The notes under the pieces were generated by a model that saw only the letters and a program-made list of their open reading frames with translations, was not told the DNA's origin and did not search any database. Shown here piece by piece: positions 14,440 through 17,624 of a stretch of DNA of 17,624 nucleotides (positions within the stretch are counted from its first letter, which is position 1; every line of letters begins with the position of its first letter). This stretch comes from Limimaricola sp041580155 (GTDB lineage: Bacteria; Pseudomonadota; Alphaproteobacteria; Rhodobacterales; Rhodobacteraceae), in assembly GCA_041580155.1 (NCBI GenBank), contig JBFGEI010000034.1, positions 1 through 17,624 on the forward strand. Reading direction: 5' to 3'. The translations under genes and the position numbers were made by a program.

Positions 14440-15252
14440 ATGTTTGAGGGCCCGTATTGGGGAGACCGGACGGTCACTCTGTTTCGTCCGTTTCGCAAGG
14501 GGCGCCCCCACGCCCAATTCGACAACATCTCGTCGCACAGTGGCATCGATCGTCATTCCGAACATCACGGTTTCCTGTCGCTGGCCCCGCCCGAGCGGGC
14601 GCTGTCGGGCGTTGGTCGCGGCGGCGACCGGGCCTGGAGCGATCGGCAGATCGACAACATCGCCTGCCGCGGCCTCGACATCCTCGGCAGCCTCGTCGGG
14701 CTGCTGCTACTGGCGCCGCTGCTGATCGGCCTGGTGATCGCGGTCCGGCTGACCAGCCCGGGCGCCGCGATCTTCTCGCAGAAGCGCTACGGCCGCGACG
14801 GTCGGCTGTTCAAGGTCTACAAGTTCCGTTCGATGCGCACCGACCTCCAGGACCTGTCGGGCACCTGCCAGACGGTGCGCGACGACCCGCGGATCACCCC
14901 GCTGGGGAAATTCATGCGCAAGACCAGCTTCGACGAGCTGCCGCAGCTGTTCAACGTGCTGATCGGCGACATGTCCCTTGTCGGGCCGCGGCCGCACGTG
15001 CCGTTCATGCTGGCCAACGGCGTGCCCTACGAGGATTTCGACCCGCGCTACATGGCGCGCCACCAAGTGCGGCCAGGAATCACCGGTCTGGCGCAGATAA
15101 ACGGCTATCGCGGCGAGACCGACACCGAGCACGCGGCGCGGATGCGGTTGGAGTATGATCTCGACTATATCGACACCCGGTCGGTCCGGCTCAACATCGC
15201 GATCATCTTCGCCACGATTCGCCACGAGTTCTTTCAGGGCAGCGGTTACTGA
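14440..15252 (+). CDS. polyprenyl-phosphate sugar-1-phosphate transferase (ExoY-like initiating enzyme)
   Basis: A 270-residue membrane phosphoglycosyltransferase that starts repeat-unit assembly by moving a sugar-1-phosphate from a nucleotide sugar to undecaprenyl phosphate. A reentrant or transmembrane helix (about 82-102) is followed by the bacterial sugar transferase domain: VYKFRSMR (126-133), DDPRITPLGKFMRKTSFDELPQLFN with the catalytic Asp165-Glu166 dyad, GDMSLVGPRPH and RPGITGLAQINGYRG. The sugar is not predictable. The hydrophilic N-terminus of about 75 residues is longer than in ExoY. Start ATG at 14440 has GAGGG 4 nt upstream; an in-frame ATG at 14293 would run through the AT-rich region and leader and is rejected. 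Its 3' end overlaps the convergent small membrane-protein gene by 7 bp. Confidence 0.92.
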   Translation: MFEGPYWGDRTVTLFRPFRKGRPHAQFDNISSHSGIDRHSEHHGFLSLAPPERALSGVGRGGDRAWSDRQIDNIACRGLDILGSLVGLLLLAPLLIGLVIAVRLTSPGAAIFSQKRYGRDGRLFKVYKFRSMRTDLQDLSGTCQTVRDDPRITPLGKFMRKTSFDELPQLFNVLIGDMSLVGPRPHVPFMLANGVPYEDFDPRYMARHQVRPGITGLAQINGYRGETDTEHAARMRLEYDLDYIDTRSVRLNIAIIFATIRHEFFQGSGY

Positions 15253-15425
15253 CCGCTCCCGACCAGCGCGGCGACCAGCCATCCGATCAGCCCCAGTGAC
15301 AGCAGGCACGAGCCCCAGAACAGCAGGTTCTTGAGGATCAGAAGGCGTCTGCCGCCCTTGCAATGCCCCGTGCGTTCCGAACCGGGCAGGGCGGATCTGT
15401 CCATCGGCTTGGATGTCGGGGTCAT
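15246..15425 (-). CDS. 59-aa single-pass membrane protein, unknown function
   Basis: A small protein with a basic stretch HCKGGRR (21-27) followed by one hydrophobic segment (about 33-55, LLFWGSCLLSLGLIGWLVAA), consistent with an inner-membrane protein whose N-terminus is cytoplasmic. No family was recognised. The start at 15425 is supported by AAGGAGG 4 nt upstream, the best Shine-Dalgarno in the window; an in-frame extension to 15734 has poor composition and is not believed. It is transcribed toward the ExoY-like gene, overlapping it by 7 bp, and divergently from the RTX exoenzyme gene. Small membrane proteins can tune membrane enzymes, so an effect on the ExoY-like protein is possible but unsupported beyond position. 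Confidence 0.65.
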   Translation of the reverse strand: MTPTSKPMDRSALPGSERTGHCKGGRRLLILKNLLFWGSCLLSLGLIGWLVAALVGSGQ

Positions 15426-15703
15426 CGGGCCTCCTTGGGGATCGCGTTGAGTACCCCTTATGTAAGTCGAGTTCGGAAAATGTATAGCGTCCGGGCCGGT
15501 TCGCCGCGCCTGGGCGTTTTGTCGCCTTCGCGGCGGGGCCGGTCGCCAGGCGCCGCGCGGCACCGACCGCCGAACGGCGTCTGGGCATCGCTGCTCGCCG
15601 GCCGGGCATCGCGCTGCACAGCTGTCGATTCCACAACCGGCCTGATCGACCGGGTTTGCTGCCCGATCTGCGGCGGATTGCCAAGGGCGCGCGGTGACCT
15701 TTA

Positions 15704-15745
15704 GGCGATCCGCCTTGCCAAGTTGCGATTTCAAGGCGGATCGCC
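15704..15745. repeat. perfect 14-bp inverted repeat, 14-nt loop
   Basis: GGCGATCCGCCTTG (15704-15717) and CAAGGCGGATCGCC (15732-15745) are exact reverse complements. No T-tract follows on either strand and it lies between divergent genes, so it is more likely a regulatory site or an RNA structure in the RTX leader than a terminator. Confidence 0.6.
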
Positions 15746-15780
15746 GCTAGTAAAATCCCCAGGATCTGCACTTCTGGGCC

Positions 15781-15806
15781 GATTGCAGTGGCGCGCCACG
15801 GCAATC
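15781..15806. promoter_or_regulatory. near-perfect 26-bp palindrome, candidate operator of the RTX gene
   Basis: Left arm GATTGCAGTGGCG (15781-15793) and right arm CGCCACGGCAATC (15794-15806) match in 12 of 13 positions with no spacer. It lies 107 bp before the RTX start codon. Size and symmetry suit a homodimeric repressor or activator; the regulator is unknown. Confidence 0.5.
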
Positions 15807-15913
15807 CCTTGTTCCTGCCACGCTGCGCCGCTCTTTGGTCGCTATGCCCGGACCGTCGGCGCGTCGACAGCGTCGGAAGGGGGTCGGGCAGGTAACGTAG
15901 GAAACCACTCACA

Positions 15914-17624
15914 ATGCCAAAATCTATCTGGGTGTCCGCCACGGCGAAAGCTGGTGGCAACGGTACAGTTTCGTCTCCTTTTTCCAGCATCCAAGATGCA
16001 ATCGACGCTGCCGATCCAGGCACCGACATCAAGGTGCAGGCCGGCAACTACAGTGAAAATCTCAGGTTCCGCGACAGCGGCACCGGGTCCGACCCGATCC
16101 GGCTGATCTCGGTCGACGGCAAGGGCGCCGCCGTGCTGCGCCCGGCGCGCGACGCCGACGACACCATCAACATCGACGGCGCCGATCACATCTCGATCAG
16201 CGGCTTCGAGATCCACGGCGGCGGCAACGACAAGAAGCAGGCCGTGCACATCCACATCGGCAAGAACTACACCGATCCGGCCAGCCACATCACGCTTGAA
16301 GACAACACGATCTTCCGTGGCGCCGGCGACGGCATCAAGGGCAGCAAGGCCGAGCACATCACCCTCACCGGCAACAAGGTGATCGGCGGCGGTGGCAAGG
16401 AGGCGGCGATCGACTTCGTCGGCGTCAAGCACGCCACGATCTCGAACAACGAGGTCATCGACTCGGGCCATATCGGGCTGATGCTCAAGGGCGGCTCGTC
16501 GGACATCAAGGTGATCGACAACCTGATCTCGGGGACCGGCAGCTCAGGCATCGAGGTCGGCGGCTATTCGACCCTGACCTCCTACTGGCCCGGGTTTCTC
16601 GACGACGGCAACACCTACGAGATCCGCAACGTCACGGTCACCGGCAACACCATCACCGGGTCGCAAAGCACCGCGTTGCGGCTGATCGGGGCGCAGGGCG
16701 TCGAGGTCTCGGGCAACGTGCTCTCGAATTCCCGCAACCTGGTGACGATCGACGATTCCGGCAAGTTCCACGACACCTGGTACAGCAAGGACATCTCGAT
16801 CGACGGCAACCAGTTCGACCAGAAGGACTGGCTGAACGACCGTGGTACCGGCGACAAGCCGGCGGTCGGCACGCAGGTGGAATTCGGCAGCGAACCGGCG
16901 TCGTCGCCGGCGGGCACCAAGGCCGAAACCCCGGTCGCCGATCCGGCCCCGGCGCCTGCCGCGGTTGCCGAAACCGCTCCGGCCAGCGCCGAATCCGCCA
17001 CCCAAGAGCGGTCCGGATCGTCGAGCGCGGCCTCCACCCCCGCTAGCCCGGAGCCGACGGCGCCGGCGCAACCCGACGACGTCACCAGGCTTTCGGGCTC
17101 CGGCAACCGCGATCTCAAGGGCGGCGGCGGCAATGATGCGTTCGAGGGCAACTCGGGCAAGAACCTGCTGTTGGGCCACGGTGGCGACGACCACCTGTCC
17201 GGCGCCGGCGGCAACGACCTGCTGCGCGGCGGGTCCGGCAACGACGCGATGTTCGGGGGCGACGACAACGATCGGCTGTACGGCGGTTCGGGCGACGACT
17301 TCGCCTATGGCGATGCCGGTCGCGACTTGCTGAAGGGCCACGGCGGCGACGACAAGATGTTCGGCGGCGCGGGCGACGACCGGCTCTATGGCGGTGGCGG
17401 CGACGACATCCTGTCGGGCGGCGACGGCAACGACGCGCTATGGGGCGACGGCGGCGACGACGAGTTCGTGTTCACCGGCGGCCGCGACGTGATCCACGAC
17501 TTCGAAGACGACAAGGACCTGATCGTGATCCAGACCGAACTGACGCTGGCCCAAGTGATGGACCAGGGCCGGATCGTCGGCGGCGACGCGGTGTTCGACC
17601 TTGGTGGCGACCGGTTGACGGTCC
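15914..17624 (+). CDS. RTX-type secreted beta-helix exoenzyme, partial at 3' end
   Basis: 570 residues are present and the frame is open at the window end. Residues about 15-310 form a parallel beta-helix (HISISGFEIHGGG, HITLEDNTIFRGAGDGIKG, HITLTGNKVIGGG and further PbH1-type turns). Next comes a Pro/Ala/Glu/Ser-rich linker (about 322-392), 13 unbroken RTX nonapeptides (403-519) and the closing FVFTGGRDVIHDFEDDKDL segment common after RTX arrays. The absence of an N-terminal signal plus RTX repeats indicates calcium-dependent folding after type I secretion. Such proteins include mannuronan C5-epimerases and polysaccharide lyases, so action on the polymer made by this locus is plausible; no catalytic tetrad was identified. 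AGGA lies 11 nt before the ATG. The first 40 or so codons are less GC-rich than the rest. Confidence 0.85.
   Translation, partial: MPKSIWVSATAKAGGNGTVSSPFSSIQDAIDAADPGTDIKVQAGNYSENLRFRDSGTGSDPIRLISVDGKGAAVLRPARDADDTINIDGADHISISGFEIHGGGNDKKQAVHIHIGKNYTDPASHITLEDNTIFRGAGDGIKGSKAEHITLTGNKVIGGGGKEAAIDFVGVKHATISNNEVIDSGHIGLMLKGGSSDIKVIDNLISGTGSSGIEVGGYSTLTSYWPGFLDDGNTYEIRNVTVTGNTITGSQSTALRLIGAQGVEVSGNVLSNSRNLVTIDDSGKFHDTWYSKDISIDGNQFDQKDWLNDRGTGDKPAVGTQVEFGSEPASSPAGTKAETPVADPAPAPAAVAETAPASAESATQERSGSSSAASTPASPEPTAPAQPDDVTRLSGSGNRDLKGGGGNDAFEGNSGKNLLLGHGGDDHLSGAGGNDLLRGGSGNDAMFGGDDNDRLYGGSGDDFAYGDAGRDLLKGHGGDDKMFGGAGDDRLYGGGGDDILSGGDGNDALWGDGGDDEFVFTGGRDVIHDFEDDKDLIVIQTELTLAQVMDQGRIVGGDAVFDLGGDRLTV
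17120..17470 (+). repeat. 13 tandem RTX nonapeptide repeats
   Basis: Thirteen consecutive 27-bp units encode GGxGxDxUx-type nonapeptides, for example GAGGNDLLR, GGSGNDAMF and GGAGDDRLY. Units 2 (GNSGKNLLL) and 6 (GGDDNDRLY) deviate most. They form Ca2+-binding parallel beta-rolls. The 9-codon periodicity identifies this as a protein repeat, not a CRISPR or satellite. Confidence 0.9.

Larger units (their letters stand above)
15426..15913. promoter_or_regulatory. 488-bp divergent regulatory region before the RTX gene
   Basis: The region separates the 59-residue gene from the RTX exoenzyme gene. Reading frames here have unnatural composition and no RBS, so I see no gene. It contains CCTCCTT (15430-15436), the reverse complement of the RBS for the gene at 15425; three copies of an 11-bp element GGCGGATYGCC (15672-15682 and 15735-15745 direct, 15704-15714 inverted); the 14-bp inverted repeat; and the 26-bp palindrome, listed separately. 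Convincing promoter hexamers were not found. Confidence 0.55.

Noticed and set aside
15363..15704. 113-codon plus-strand frame after the ExoY-like gene, with CPICGG
   Set aside because: The CPICGG piece looked like a zinc knuckle, but the frame has no RBS, is otherwise compositionally random, overlaps the small membrane-protein gene and crosses the regulatory region.
15704..15745. Strong hairpin as a Rho-independent terminator
   Set aside because: No T-tract on either strand and the flanking genes diverge, so there is no transcript from either side that needs to end here.
17120..17470. Regular short repeats as a CRISPR or satellite array
   Set aside because: The 27-bp period encodes RTX nonapeptides in frame; units vary at the DNA level and there are no spacers.

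Overview
The window comes from a high-GC (roughly 65-70% by eye) alphaproteobacterium, most like Rhodobacterales. That placement is an inference from codon use, protein style and tight operons with ATGA junctions; no rRNA or other marker gene is present. Almost everything here belongs to one surface or exopolysaccharide (EPS) locus.

Layout. 1-196 (+) is the tail of a UDP-glucuronate-type epimerase. 8219 down to 187 (-) reads as one six-gene operon: GT4 glycosyltransferase, Wzy/WaaL-type polymerase or ligase, second GT4 glycosyltransferase, outer-membrane export protein (Wza/ExoF-like), chain-length regulator/BY-kinase-like protein (Wzc/ExoP-like) and a sulfotransferase. 8426-9040 (+) is a second, different sulfotransferase. 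11921 down to 9037 (-) is a second operon: GT4 glycosyltransferase, a 60-aa protein that is mostly a Tat-like signal, a 104-aa phage-tail-like protein and a parallel beta-helix protein. 12117-14088 (+) holds a small secreted TagO/VasI-like protein and UDP-glucose 6-dehydrogenase. After an AT-rich regulatory island comes the ExoY-like initiating phosphoglycosyltransferase (14440-15252, +). A 59-aa membrane protein (15425-15246, -) and an RTX beta-helix exoenzyme (15914 to the window end, +) are divergent across a 488-bp region rich in palindromes.

How the parts fit (inference from family knowledge). Ugd makes UDP-glucuronate and the epimerase probably converts it to UDP-galacturonate. The ExoY-like enzyme loads the first sugar on undecaprenyl phosphate and the three GT4 enzymes extend it. 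The Wzy-like protein polymerises or ligates, and the Wzc-like and Wza-like pair sets length and exports. Two sulfotransferases could sulfate the sugars, predicting an acidic, possibly sulfated polymer. The RTX beta-helix protein is a plausible secreted lyase or C5-epimerase acting on it. No Wzx flippase lies in the window.

Most notable: a degenerate P-loop (Arg for Lys) in the Wzc-like protein; a Tat-peptide, tail-like protein and beta-helix cassette with strict translational coupling; overlapping stop codons at all three convergent junctions; two adjacent G-quadruplex motifs between the export and chain-length genes; and a near-perfect 26-bp palindrome plus a perfect 14-bp inverted repeat upstream of the RTX gene.
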